DNA of 64,000 nt from CAYLNL01 sp964385175 (GTDB lineage: Bacteria > Bacteroidota > Bacteroidia > Flavobacteriales > Flavobacteriaceae), in the NCBI GenBank assembly GCA_964385175.1, contig CAYLNL010000005.1:122142-186141 (forward strand). The letters run 5' to 3'. The notes below the pieces were generated by a model that was given only the letters and a program-made list of their open reading frames with translations, was not told the DNA's origin and ran no database searches. The position numbers and the translations under genes were made by a program. Below are positions 1-8,768 of this stretch, piece by piece (the stretch's first letter is position 1; each line of letters opens with the position of its first letter).

Positions 1-576
1 CGGAAAATAAACTATAAAACCGGCGCCATCTTGGCGAGCATTCCCCTGGATGCTATGTATTTTGGAGAAGGCATTACGTTTTTACGCGATACACTCTACC
101 TTCTTACCTGGCGTTCCGGGAAGGGATTTATTTATAACCCTACTACTTTACAACTTATAAAATCTTTTCCTTATGGAAAAAGTAAGGAAGGCTGGGGGCT
201 ATGTAGCGATGGTGAAAAACTTTATAAAAGCGATGGCACTGAGAAGATATGGATACTTAACCCTGAAACGCTTGCTGAAGAAGATTTTATACAGACGGTT
301 ACCAATACCGATATTTTTTCTAAAGCTAATGAATTGGAGTATGTGAATGGGAAAATATACGCCAACAGCTATCAAAAAGAAGGTATTATGATTATTAACC
401 CTCAAAATGGCGTTATAGAGGGAATTGTTGATTTTCGGGGACTTCGCCAGAAAGTAACCCAACACCCGGATTTAGATGTATTCAATGGCATTGCCTATAA
501 CCCTAAAACCCATACTTTTTTTGTTACCGGGAAAAACTGGGATGTATTATTTGAAGTGGCGATTGTGGAGAAATAA
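1..576 (+). CDS. Glutaminyl-peptide cyclotransferase, C-terminal part (partial at left edge)
   Basis: The reading frame is open from base 1, so the gene begins outside the window; an internal TTG near 31 is not needed as a start. About 190 residues are visible. They contain repeated beta-propeller blades with motifs such as GEGITF, LLTWRSG, GWGLCSDG, NELEYVNG and FNGIAYN, which are characteristic of the plant/bacterial type glutaminyl cyclase (Glu_cyclase_2). This family converts N-terminal glutamine of exported proteins to pyroglutamate and is usually periplasmic or lipid-anchored in Bacteroidota. The signal region is off the window. It converges on the beta-helix lipoprotein gene. Confidence 0.85.
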   Translation, partial: RKINYKTGAILASIPLDAMYFGEGITFLRDTLYLLTWRSGKGFIYNPTTLQLIKSFPYGKSKEGWGLCSDGEKLYKSDGTEKIWILNPETLAEEDFIQTVTNTDIFSKANELEYVNGKIYANSYQKEGIMIINPQNGVIEGIVDFRGLRQKVTQHPDLDVFNGIAYNPKTHTFFVTGKNWDVLFEVAIVEK

Positions 577-670
577 TGTGGTTATGGAACTAAGAGGGGT
601 GAATAAAGAACCAAGTCGGGAATTTTAGCATTAAAAATGGTATCTAAGGACTGGAAACTTGGTCATTCAG

Positions 671-704
671 GATTTTACATTAGGCAGTTCTATAGTGTAA
701 AATC
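671..704. terminator. Hairpin between convergent genes
   Basis: A perfect 9-bp inverted repeat (GATTTTACA at 671-679, TGTAAAATC at 696-704) with a 16-nt loop lies between the convergent cyclotransferase and beta-helix genes. The stem is AT-rich and the loop long, so a terminator role is plausible but not certain. Confidence 0.4.
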
Positions 705-715
705 TTTGATAACTA

Positions 716-2272
716 TTATTCCGGGAAAAGTATGCTTTGATAAGCACCTATATCGGGGTTCAGCGTTCTATCTGTTCCCAGCAGGTCGAGAGGAACATTC
801 ATGGCGGTAACCCCATCTGCCTGGTTGTTAGCTGCGGAGGCTTCGCCTATGAAGAAAGCGTTGGCAGAAGAGTTGAAAAAATCGGGATTTTCATTCAGGA
901 GAATATTTTCAAAAAGAGACCCATCCGCAAAATTGTATAAGAGATTGCCAGAGAAAGAGTTAGTGAAATCATTGAACCGTAGCAGGCAATTTTTAAAATG
1001 ATAGTTAAAAGCAGCCCCATCTACTTTATTAAAAAGCAATTCAAGCAAGTTATTTCCATAAATAATGCAGTTGGTAAAGTTAGCTTGCGTTAAATCCTGG
1101 GAAAAAATATCACCCCCGCCCAAACCTGTATAATTATCAATCAACACTGCAGGCAAGCTGCGAAAACTATTCCCCCAATAATTAGCGAAGGTACAATGCC
1201 TAAAATCATAAACCCCGCCAATGTTGCAATAGAGTGTTGCCTGCCCTGCATTGCCAATAACAAGGTTTTCGGCGTCAATATGGGCGGTTTTCGCCCAAAG
1301 CCCTATATTAGAAGAATTATAAATCTGGGTATTTTTAAGGGTAAGGGTAGGCGCTACAAGCCCGTCATTACCATCTGCGAGAATACCCACAGTAGCGTTT
1401 TTTATTGTGAGATAATTAATACTATGGGCGGTACTTCCGGGAGCGAGCCAAATGGTGCCCCACTGCCCGGGAATATCGGCAAACGCCGGTTCCAGTCGGT
1501 CTCCTTCAAAAATCACTTCATTTTCCAATAGTTCTCTATCAACGCTGAGGGCACCATTTACCTCAAGGGTACCGTTTTGCGAGACCAGCAGCCCTGAGTT
1601 ATCATGAAAATGTACCCGCGCCCCGGCTTCCACGGTGAGGGTTTTTCCTTCGGGCACAGCGGCATAACCATAAATAATATAAGGTTTGGCATTAGTAAAC
1701 GTAAGCTCGCTATCTTCCAGGAAAAAACCTTGTATGCGTATTTCTTCCCCTTCTTCATTTAAGCCAAGAAAAAGAGTTTCAGTAGTGCCATCGCCAAACT
1801 GCTGAGGGTAGAGAAACACAGCATCTTGAACAAGGGTTACCAAAGGAATTTCCTGGAGGGTAGTGTTTGATTGAAATTGAATGGCATCTGTATATAAAAA
1901 CTGGGTTTCGCCAGCAGCCACCTCCTGTATATCAACAGTAGTTTCAATAAAAATATAAATACTATCCCGTGCTAAAATTTCTATATTTTCAAATGTTTTC
2001 CCGGCAACACCATCTATACTCAGGCGATAATAAGAAGCTTCGCCTTGTTCCAGGCGCACAGAGGGAATGCGAATATTGTCCTTACTACGGTTATATACCT
2101 TTAAGGTATAAGTGGCAGAGCCTATATTGGTGAAAACAGTATCGAGATAAACGGTATCTTTTGAAAATTCCAGGTCGCCGGAAATGATAGTGAAACTAAA
2201 ATCATTTCGGCACGAGCAACACAAAATGACACCGGTTAGCACTGTGATATAAAACAGGGAATACAGTTTCAC
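716..2272 (-). CDS. Lipoprotein with predicted right-handed beta-helix
   Basis: 518 residues. The N-terminus is a short charged start, a hydrophobic stretch and a Cys-rich end (CCSCRND at about 18-24), a lipoprotein signal peptide. An Ig-like segment with DTVYLDTVFTNIG (about 40-52) follows, of the kind found in Bacteroidota surface lipoproteins. The second half has recurring N/A-rich strands (LTLKNTQIYNSSNIG, FTNCIIYGNNL), typical of parallel beta-helix repeats, and the protein ends in DIGAYQSI, common in right-handed beta-helix or choice-of-anchor proteins. No catalytic residues are recognised. The predicted location is the outer membrane, perhaps binding polysaccharide. The start is set by the signal peptide. 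It lies 154 bp downstream of glyA, so co-transcription is uncertain. Confidence 0.7.
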   Translation of the reverse strand: MKLYSLFYITVLTGVILCCSCRNDFSFTIISGDLEFSKDTVYLDTVFTNIGSATYTLKVYNRSKDNIRIPSVRLEQGEASYYRLSIDGVAGKTFENIEILARDSIYIFIETTVDIQEVAAGETQFLYTDAIQFQSNTTLQEIPLVTLVQDAVFLYPQQFGDGTTETLFLGLNEEGEEIRIQGFFLEDSELTFTNAKPYIIYGYAAVPEGKTLTVEAGARVHFHDNSGLLVSQNGTLEVNGALSVDRELLENEVIFEGDRLEPAFADIPGQWGTIWLAPGSTAHSINYLTIKNATVGILADGNDGLVAPTLTLKNTQIYNSSNIGLWAKTAHIDAENLVIGNAGQATLYCNIGGVYDFRHCTFANYWGNSFRSLPAVLIDNYTGLGGGDIFSQDLTQANFTNCIIYGNNLLELLFNKVDGAAFNYHFKNCLLRFNDFTNSFSGNLLYNFADGSLFENILLNENPDFFNSSANAFFIGEASAANNQADGVTAMNVPLDLLGTDRTLNPDIGAYQSILFPE

Positions 2273-2426
2273 AATTTACATTTATCAGTAAAGATATAAC
2301 TTTTTATATAAGAAAATATTGCAGGAAATAGGAGGGAAGGTAGATTGGGCATATTATAGAGCACGAGACCACTTTGGCTTCAGGCATGGTTTCTGATTTT
2401 TCCTGCCTTAAAATTTACCCTGGTTT

Positions 2427-3701
2427 TTAACCCGCAAATAAAGGCTGGCTGCCCATTAAACGATAAACATGGTTAGCAACCCCTTTCAATATCATCTCAT
2501 TGTCAGGATGCGTAATTGCCTCATCCATGAAATTTACCAACATCTCCATATCTCTTTCCTTCAGTCCGCGCGTAGTAACTGCCGGCGTGCCTACCCGTAT
2601 GCCCGATGTAATGAAGGGCGATTTATCATCAAACGGCACCATGTTTTTATTCACCGTAATAGCCGCTTTCCCCAATGCCTCTTCCGCCTGTTTGCCGCTA
2701 CAATTCTTATTTCTCAAATCTATCAGCAGCAAATGATTATCCGTTCCCCCGCTAACCACGTGGTAACCTCGCTCTATAAAAGCCTTTGCCATAGCCTGTG
2801 CATTTTTTCGCACCTGCACCGTATAATGCAGAAACTCATCTGTGAGCGCTTCGCCAAAAGCCACCGCCTTGGCAGCGATGATGTGCTCTAACGGACCGCC
2901 CTGCATTCCCGGGAAAACGGCGCTGTCTATAAGAGACGACATACTTCTTACAGTTCCGTTTTTTAGTATTATGCCAAAAGGATTATCAAAATCATTTCCC
3001 ATCAAAACCATCCCCCCCCGAGGCCCCCGAAGTGTTTTGTGGGTAGTGGTGGTAACAATATGGCAGTGCGGCAACGGGTCGTTTAGCAACCCTTTTGCAA
3101 TGAGACCCGCCGGGTGCGAAATATCTGCCATTAGTAATGCCCCAACCGAGTTGGCAACCTCTCGGAAACGTTTAAAATCCATATCGCGCGAGTAGGCAGA
3201 GGCGCCCGCGATAATCAACTTAGGTTTTTCCCGTTGCGCCACCTCCTCCACCTGGCTATAATCAATCATCCCGGTTTCCCTATCCACCCCATAAAAAACC
3301 GGGCGGTATAGTTTCCCTGAAAAATTTACAGGTGAGCCATGGGTAAGATGACCTCCATGAGACAAATCGAACCCTAAAATAGTATCTCCCGGTTTCAGGC
3401 AAGCAGCATACACCGCTGCATTTGCCTGCGAGCCACTATGCGGCTGCACATTCGCCCACACAGCGCCAAAAAGCTTTTTAGCACGCTCAATAGCCATATT
3501 TTCTACCTCGTCCACCACCTCGCAACCGCCATAATAACGTTTACCCGGGTATCCTTCGGCATATTTATTGGTTAGTACCGAGCCGGCAGCCCGCAACACT
3601 TGGTCGCTCACAAAATTTTCAGAAGCTATGAGTTCAACACCATATATTTGGCGATTTTTTTCCGCTTCAATTAATTCAAAAATTTCCTTATCAGCCTGCA
3701 T
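2427..3701 (-). CDS. glyA: Serine hydroxymethyltransferase
   Basis: 424 residues, full length for the family. It interconverts serine and glycine with transfer of a one-carbon unit to tetrahydrofolate, using PLP, in the cytoplasm. The N-terminal IFELIEAEKNRQ, the GVELIASENF segment (about 21-30) and the PLP-lysine motif TTTTHKTLRGPRGG (Lys222) are intact. An unbroken run of eight G on the coding strand (C8 at 3012-3019) encodes part of RGG-M and is in frame, which matters when judging the homopolymer frameshifts elsewhere in the window. It is divergent from fahA across 103 bp. Confidence 0.97.
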   Translation of the reverse strand: MQADKEIFELIEAEKNRQIYGVELIASENFVSDQVLRAAGSVLTNKYAEGYPGKRYYGGCEVVDEVENMAIERAKKLFGAVWANVQPHSGSQANAAVYAACLKPGDTILGFDLSHGGHLTHGSPVNFSGKLYRPVFYGVDRETGMIDYSQVEEVAQREKPKLIIAGASAYSRDMDFKRFREVANSVGALLMADISHPAGLIAKGLLNDPLPHCHIVTTTTHKTLRGPRGGMVLMGNDFDNPFGIILKNGTVRSMSSLIDSAVFPGMQGGPLEHIIAAKAVAFGEALTDEFLHYTVQVRKNAQAMAKAFIERGYHVVSGGTDNHLLLIDLRNKNCSGKQAEEALGKAAITVNKNMVPFDDKSPFITSGIRVGTPAVTTRGLKERDMEMLVNFMDEAITHPDNEMILKGVANHVYRLMGSQPLFAG

Positions 3702-3745
3702 AACAATTAACTTAAAAAATAACGCATCAAAAATAACAAATCCAG

Positions 3746-3775
3746 TTGGTAGATTAGAGGAAAATACTATCTTTG
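3746..3775 (+). promoter_or_regulatory. Predicted Bacteroidota sigma-ABfr promoter of fahA
   Basis: TTG at 3746-3748 (the -33 element) is followed after 19 bp by TATCTTTG at 3768-3775, matching the TAnnTTTG -7 consensus. Transcription would begin near 3782, about 20 bp ahead of the fahA ATG at 3805. Confidence 0.6.
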
Positions 3776-3804
3776 GCTATGGTTATTAAAATAAAAACCT
3801 TGTT

Positions 3805-5094
3805 ATGCCCTATAAAATAAACCTTCTTGATAGATATTCATGGATACCGGTTCCACCCGATTCCGATTTTCCTATCCAAAATATCCCCTTTGGGGTTTTT
3901 TTGACGCGGGATGATGTTATTACTATAGGAACTCGCATAGGCGATACGGTTATTGACCTGGGCGCCCTTCACCAATTAGGCTATTTTGAAGGTATTCCGT
4001 TGACAGATGATATTTTCTTACAGGATACGTTAAATGATTTTATATCGGATGGAAAGAAGACCTGGCGACTGGTGCGAAATCGTATTGGGGATATTTTTGA
4101 ACGAAATCATCCAGCGCTTCGCGATAATGAGGCGCACCGAAGTATTGTGCTTTTTGATTTGGATGAAATAGAAATGCAACTTCCCGTGCAAATAGGCGAT
4201 TATACCGATTTTTATAGTAGTAAGGAGCATGCTACTAATGTGGGTGCCATGTTTCGTGACCCTAAAAATGCTTTGTTGCCTAACTGGGTGCATTTGCCGG
4301 TTGCGTATCATGGGAGAAGTTCCTCTATTGTGCCTTCTGGCATTCCCATTCATCGCCCGATGGGGCAAATGTTGCCAGAGGGAGCTAATGCCCCTGTTTT
4401 TGCACCTTCGCACATGGTAGATTTTGAACTGGAAATGGCTTTTATTACTACTGATGCGAATTTGCTGGGCGAGCCTATTTCTGTGGAAGAGGCGGAAGAC
4501 TATATTTTTGGCATGGTGCTGTTTAATGATTGGAGCGCCCGCGATATTCAAAAATGGGAATATGTGCCGTTAGGTCCATTTTTATCTAAAAATTTTGCCT
4601 CCTCAATGTCTCCCTGGATTGTTACCATGGATGCCCTGGAGCCTTTTCAGGTGAAGGCGGTTGAACAAAGCCCGCAACCTTTGCCATATTTACGAGATAA
4701 CAACAGAATAACGTATGATATCCAGTTAGAGGTACAAATTACACCTCAGAATGGTGCGCCCGTAACGGTTTGTCGTAGTAATTATAAATATTTGTACTGG
4801 ACAATGGCGCAGCAACTGGCGCACCATACCATAAATGGGTGTAAGGTTAATAGCGGCGACCTTATGGCGAGTGGCACTATTTCTGGCTCTCACCCCACTT
4901 CTTACGGGTCTATGCTGGAACTTACCTGGAAAGGTGAAAAACCTATCCAGATGAGTGATGGCAGTTGGCGAACCTTTATCAACGATTATGATACTGTTGC
5001 CATGCGCGGCTATTGTAGTGATAAAGGAAAGCGTATTGGTTTTGGAGAAGTTTCTAACCTGTTGTTGCCACCTTTTGAAATGAAAAAGAAATGA
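3805..5094 (+). CDS. fahA: Fumarylacetoacetase
   Basis: 429 residues, the length of full two-domain fumarylacetoacetases. It hydrolyses 4-fumarylacetoacetate to fumarate and acetoacetate, the last step of tyrosine/homogentisate catabolism. Family signatures include YTDFYSSKEHATNVG, LPVAYHGRSSSIV, FELEMAF (metal-binding Glu residues), VLFNDWSARDIQKWEYVPLGPF and the C-terminal SGTISG. No homogentisate dioxygenase is adjacent. It has its own predicted promoter and is followed 25 bp later by a lipoprotein gene on the same strand. Confidence 0.96.
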   Translation: MPYKINLLDRYSWIPVPPDSDFPIQNIPFGVFLTRDDVITIGTRIGDTVIDLGALHQLGYFEGIPLTDDIFLQDTLNDFISDGKKTWRLVRNRIGDIFERNHPALRDNEAHRSIVLFDLDEIEMQLPVQIGDYTDFYSSKEHATNVGAMFRDPKNALLPNWVHLPVAYHGRSSSIVPSGIPIHRPMGQMLPEGANAPVFAPSHMVDFELEMAFITTDANLLGEPISVEEAEDYIFGMVLFNDWSARDIQKWEYVPLGPFLSKNFASSMSPWIVTMDALEPFQVKAVEQSPQPLPYLRDNNRITYDIQLEVQITPQNGAPVTVCRSNYKYLYWTMAQQLAHHTINGCKVNSGDLMASGTISGSHPTSYGSMLELTWKGEKPIQMSDGSWRTFINDYDTVAMRGYCSDKGKRIGFGEVSNLLLPPFEMKKK

Positions 5095-5119
5095 ATAATA
5101 AACTAAATTACAATATAAG

Positions 5120-6307
5120 ATGAGGATTGAAAAACTATCTATCGGCATTATTGCTGCCTTAGCCCTTGCCTGCGGAGGCGTAAAACAAACTCAAAAAGCC
5201 TTAAACTCAGGCGATTATGATAGCGCCATTAATGAGGCTGTTGAAAATTTAAGGAGTAATAAAACCAAAAAAAATAAACAACCCTACGTGCTTATGCTGG
5301 AGGAGGCTTTTCCAAAGGCGGTAAATAAAGATGTAGAAGATATTCGGTTTTTAGAGAAAGATGGAAATCCTGCCAACCTGGAGGTTATTTATGAAACCTA
5401 TCTCCGTTTAGACCGCAGGCAGGAACGTATAAAACCCTTATTGCCATTGCCGGTATTAGACAAAAACAGGAATGCGCGTTTTTCATTTGAAGATTATACT
5501 GATGAAATTATAGATGCTAAAAATAAATTGTCTGATTATTTATATATAAATGCCTCCCGCTTACTCAATTCCAGCAGGAACAAGGGAGATTACCGGAAGG
5601 CGTATGATGATTTGTTGTATTTGAATAACCTTTCTCCCAATTACAGAGATACTGCCGATAAGTTGGAGGAGGCGCGCTATAAGGGGACTGATTTTGTGAA
5701 GGTGCTTATTTTGAATGAGACAGATAAGGTTCTTCCAAAACGGTTGGAAGATGATTTGCTAAATTTTACCGCTTACGGTATTAATAATTTATGGACGGTG
5801 TATCATAGCAATGTCCTGGAAAATGTGCGCTATGATTATGATATGACTATTGCTTTTAGAAATATTCTTATCTCTCCCGAGCAGGTGCGCGAGCGGCAAC
5901 TGGTTAAAGAAAAGCAGGTTAAAGATGGCTGGAAATACCTGGAGGATGGGAATGGAAAGGTTGTGAAAGATAGTTTGGGGAACCCTATTAAGGTTGATAA
6001 ATTTAAGACAATAACCTGTAATTTCTATGAGTTTACCCAATACAAATCGGTGCAGGTTCAAGGACAGGTAACCTATACCGATTTGGTTTCCCGCCAGCTT
6101 ATAAATACATACCCGCTTACCAGTGAGTTTGTTTTTCAGCACGTATATGCCAATTACCAGGGCGATAAGATGGCGCTGGATAATGATTTAATATTATTGT
6201 TAGATAAGCGAGCGGTTCCCTTCCCCAGCAATGAGCAAATGATTTATGATGCGGGCGAGGACTTGAAAAACCGTATAAAAGGCATTCTCACGCGACAGCA
6301 GTTTTGA
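5120..6307 (+). CDS. Hypothetical lipoprotein
   Basis: 395 residues with a lipoprotein-like N-terminus (hydrophobic core, then LALACGG with Cys near residue 18). The following region (LNSGDYDSAINEAVENLRSNKTKK) resembles a TPR-like helical pair. The remainder is mixed alpha/beta, without a recognised enzymatic motif. It lies 25 bp after fahA on the same strand, so it may share a transcript, and it ends at a strong terminator hairpin. The function is not recognised. It is probably an envelope protein anchored in the outer membrane or inner face of the periplasm. Confidence 0.7.
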   Translation: MRIEKLSIGIIAALALACGGVKQTQKALNSGDYDSAINEAVENLRSNKTKKNKQPYVLMLEEAFPKAVNKDVEDIRFLEKDGNPANLEVIYETYLRLDRRQERIKPLLPLPVLDKNRNARFSFEDYTDEIIDAKNKLSDYLYINASRLLNSSRNKGDYRKAYDDLLYLNNLSPNYRDTADKLEEARYKGTDFVKVLILNETDKVLPKRLEDDLLNFTAYGINNLWTVYHSNVLENVRYDYDMTIAFRNILISPEQVRERQLVKEKQVKDGWKYLEDGNGKVVKDSLGNPIKVDKFKTITCNFYEFTQYKSVQVQGQVTYTDLVSRQLINTYPLTSEFVFQHVYANYQGDKMALDNDLILLLDKRAVPFPSNEQMIYDAGEDLKNRIKGILTRQQF

Positions 6308-6340
6308 GTAAGCGCTGGAAGAGAAGGTGACAGAAAACAA

Positions 6341-6368
6341 AATAACCGACTATAAATAGTCGGTTATT
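6341..6368. terminator. Bidirectional rho-independent terminator
   Basis: A perfect 12-bp stem (AATAACCGACTA / TAGTCGGTTATT) with a four-base loop TAAA is followed by T-rich sequence on the plus strand and preceded by A-rich sequence. It sits between the convergent lipoprotein gene and the diiron-protein operon and can serve both. Confidence 0.85.
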
Positions 6369-6391
6369 TCTTATTTTATAGCGTAGGGTTT

Positions 6392-7117
6392 TTATAAATT
6401 AACGAATTGTGGAATACTTTGCGCCACCCCATTCCAAAATATAGTTCTCAATTCCAGGGCTTTGTTTACCCCATCTATTACGTCATCAATTTTTTCGGGC
6501 GTTTCTGCTAATAATTCTCGTAAAATATCGTGCATAATTTCGCCATGCTCATCGTCTATTTCAGAGTGCAGGGTAAAGAAAACCAAATCTTGTTCGGTGA
6601 ATCTTCCAGATTTTCTAAGCCCTTCTAACAGGTATTTGTATATGTATTTTACAATAGATTCGGTTCCTACAGATAGCATTCCCAAGGCTCTTAGTTCCGA
6701 GGATTTTTGTATTTCGTCTAAGAAACTCATAGACCATTTCTTTCCCCACTCTACTTTATCGGTAGGAGTTACTTTTTTTAAGAAGTTTCGGAAGAGGGTG
6801 GGGTGGTCTATACCATCTACCCATTCTCTTTCAATGCCAATTTCTTTTAAAAGCACTATATCTTCCTCGTGCAAATTTCCGGTTTCCTCGAATAAATTTT
6901 CTAAGAGAAGACTTCTGTGCTTGCCCGATTCTAATTTTGCAATAAGCGCACACAAGTATCGCTGGAAATTTTTACTATATTCATAATAGTTATAGGCTAA
7001 GGAGCTTATTACAAAATCCATGTTCTCATAGTCATTATGTCCAAATCGTTGTAAGAACTCATGATTCACAGCGTTCGATTTTATTGCATCTTCTGTAATT
7101 CTCTGTAACTGTTCCAT
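6392..7117 (-). CDS. Haem-oxygenase-like diiron protein (HDO/TenA-PqqC-like fold)
   Basis: 241 residues, nearly all helical. The metal-ligand pattern of haem-oxygenase-like diiron oxidases is visible: Glu in NLFEETGN (about 77-78), His83, Glu153 in GTES, and the last-helix H-x3-D-x2-H as H184, D188, H191 (TLHSEIDDEHGEIM). Known members (CADD, UndA, SznF, BesC) use O2 for decarboxylation, N-oxygenation or C-C cleavage of amino- or fatty-acid substrates; the substrate here is unknown. It is the last gene of a six-gene operon, 46 bp after the cupin gene, and ends at the terminator. The fold assignment is fairly firm, the reaction open. Confidence 0.8.
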   Translation of the reverse strand: MEQLQRITEDAIKSNAVNHEFLQRFGHNDYENMDFVISSLAYNYYEYSKNFQRYLCALIAKLESGKHRSLLLENLFEETGNLHEEDIVLLKEIGIEREWVDGIDHPTLFRNFLKKVTPTDKVEWGKKWSMSFLDEIQKSSELRALGMLSVGTESIVKYIYKYLLEGLRKSGRFTEQDLVFFTLHSEIDDEHGEIMHDILRELLAETPEKIDDVIDGVNKALELRTIFWNGVAQSIPQFVNL

Positions 7118-7163
7118 TTTTTATTGTTATTAATTAGTTTTTAGTAAATATGTGTTTGTTAAA

Positions 7164-7613
7164 TTATTCTTCTTGTCGTATCGCTAAATGCCCTAAGTTT
7201 TGAAGAAGTGGCGCATTTTCGCAGGCGATATATTTTGAATATTCCTGGGAGGTGCTGTGGTGGGAGTGCGCCGCCCATACAGGAATATAAATAGCATCTC
7301 CCTGGTTCCATTCTACTTTTCTGCCTTCTATGAGGCTATAGCCAGCGCCTTGTACAATATATATAACTGTTTCGTAAGTATGGCGGTGTTGATTGGTAGA
7401 TTGCCCGGGTTCTAAACCTCCTATGGTCATGCTGATAGTTTTAGTGGGTAAATCCACCACAAAAACATCGTGCTTGCGCTCCCTGGAAAAAGTATCTTCT
7501 TTTACAGATTTTTTACTTTCTACATTTTTATGGATGAGTTTTTCGGGAATTTCAACGTGGAATTGGCTTTTTGTTTCTGTAAAATCTACGGAACTATACT
7601 TTTTGGAGTTCAT
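7164..7613 (-). CDS. Single-domain cupin protein
   Basis: 149 residues. Cupin motif 1 is complete: G-x5-H-x-H-x2-E-x6-G, with H76, H78 and E81 (QHRHTYETVIYIVQGAG). Motif 2 follows at GDAIYIPVWAAHSHHS, with H116 as the likely fourth metal ligand. A metal-dependent dioxygenase, isomerase or sugar/small-molecule binding role is possible; the active-site chemistry cannot be assigned. The gene start overlaps the end of the HExxH gene by 20 bp, indicating translational coupling inside the operon. The N-terminal 45 residues are charged and may cap the barrel. Confidence 0.85.
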   Translation of the reverse strand: MNSKKYSSVDFTETKSQFHVEIPEKLIHKNVESKKSVKEDTFSRERKHDVFVVDLPTKTISMTIGGLEPGQSTNQHRHTYETVIYIVQGAGYSLIEGRKVEWNQGDAIYIPVWAAHSHHSTSQEYSKYIACENAPLLQNLGHLAIRQEE

Positions 7614-8751
7614 GGTGCTGATTTTTGGTTAATAATATCTGGTTTATAAAATTCTCTGATTCTTCTTTTTCAATTGAAGTTAGAGCAGAAAATACATCTT
7701 TAAAAAGTTTATCGAAAACTTTTTTAAACAAGGTAGGGTTGTTTACAAGAGTCTCATAATAGTTATCTTCACTGAGCCCTAATGTGTTTTTTATGTAAGT
7801 GAGTTGTATCACAGCTGCATCAGAATCTTCAAACCAATATCCTTCATATTCTAATACCCGGTCTATATAGAGTTCTAATTCTACCAGATAGACTTCTATG
7901 AATGAACTGAGGTCGTTTTGAACATGCTCGAACTGGAGGCTAAACTGAACTCCGAAAAGGTCGGAAAGAAGTTCTTCCAAAGCGCCTACATCTCGGGGCT
8001 CGTACTTCTTATTTATTTCATTCCAAAAGTTTTCAGAGGCGCTGTGTCTTATATAGTGCCCGTACTCATGCCCCTTGAACCAGGTTGTTAAAAAGAGAAG
8101 AATATTTTTTTTGCTTAGATAAGCGGAGGGTCTTCTTTTGTTTTTATAGGTAAGGTGTCGTTCTAAATAAACATCCGGAAAAAACAGCGTAATGAAGTTT
8201 GATTCAATAGAAGCGAACCTGTTTACATATTCTGGTAAGAATAGGGCGAATTGGTGAGGCGGACAACTTATCTCTCCGTATGCATCCATGATTTCTACGG
8301 CTATAAGATTGGGGCACTGCTGGTTTAGAAACAACCCATGTAACTGGTGCTTGTTTTTTATGGACTCCATGAATTTTTTATCAGACTCCATCATGCGGAT
8401 AAAGAAATTCAAAATGTAGTCTTTTTTACAGTAAAACATGCTGTAGAGGAATTTATTGGTCTTGCAACCCCATGTTTTTAAAGGGGCGCAAAAGAATACA
8501 GAACTGTTTTTATCTTCTACAATTTGTTTGTGTAATGCTTCAGAGCCTTTTGTGCTGCCACTCTCTATTAGCACCGTGCTGGTATGTATAAAATCTTTTA
8601 CAGGGGCAAAATCTTTTTCACCTGCTAAGAGTGCAAGATTGTTGAGTAAATTTTGCTCCTCGCTTGATATGGTATTAATTTGGGCTGTTTCACCCTCATA
8701 GAGGTTTATCTTTTCTATGGTTTTCTTTATGGTAGTGGTTATTTCGTTCAT
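7594..8751 (-). CDS. HExxH-motif protein of unknown family (putative zinc hydrolase)
   Basis: 385 residues, no signal peptide. A zinc-peptidase-like HEYGH motif lies at 228-232, followed about 27 residues later by ALEELLSDLFG (E259/E260, D264), the position of the third ligand in gluzincins. The N-terminal 200 residues match nothing I recognise; they contain Cys residues (FFCAPLKTWGCK, SMFYCKK) and a predicted mixed alpha/beta region. In biosynthetic operons such proteins can act as hydrolases or cyclising enzymes rather than true proteases. It is fourth in the operon, 17 bp after the SDR and overlapping the cupin gene by 20 bp. The motif is directly visible, the function unknown. Confidence 0.7.
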   Translation of the reverse strand: MNEITTTIKKTIEKINLYEGETAQINTISSEEQNLLNNLALLAGEKDFAPVKDFIHTSTVLIESGSTKGSEALHKQIVEDKNSSVFFCAPLKTWGCKTNKFLYSMFYCKKDYILNFFIRMMESDKKFMESIKNKHQLHGLFLNQQCPNLIAVEIMDAYGEISCPPHQFALFLPEYVNRFASIESNFITLFFPDVYLERHLTYKNKRRPSAYLSKKNILLFLTTWFKGHEYGHYIRHSASENFWNEINKKYEPRDVGALEELLSDLFGVQFSLQFEHVQNDLSSFIEVYLVELELYIDRVLEYEGYWFEDSDAAVIQLTYIKNTLGLSEDNYYETLVNNPTLFKKVFDKLFKDVFSALTSIEKEESENFINQILLTKNQHHELQKV

Positions 8752-8768
8752 AAAAATAAATTTTTAAA

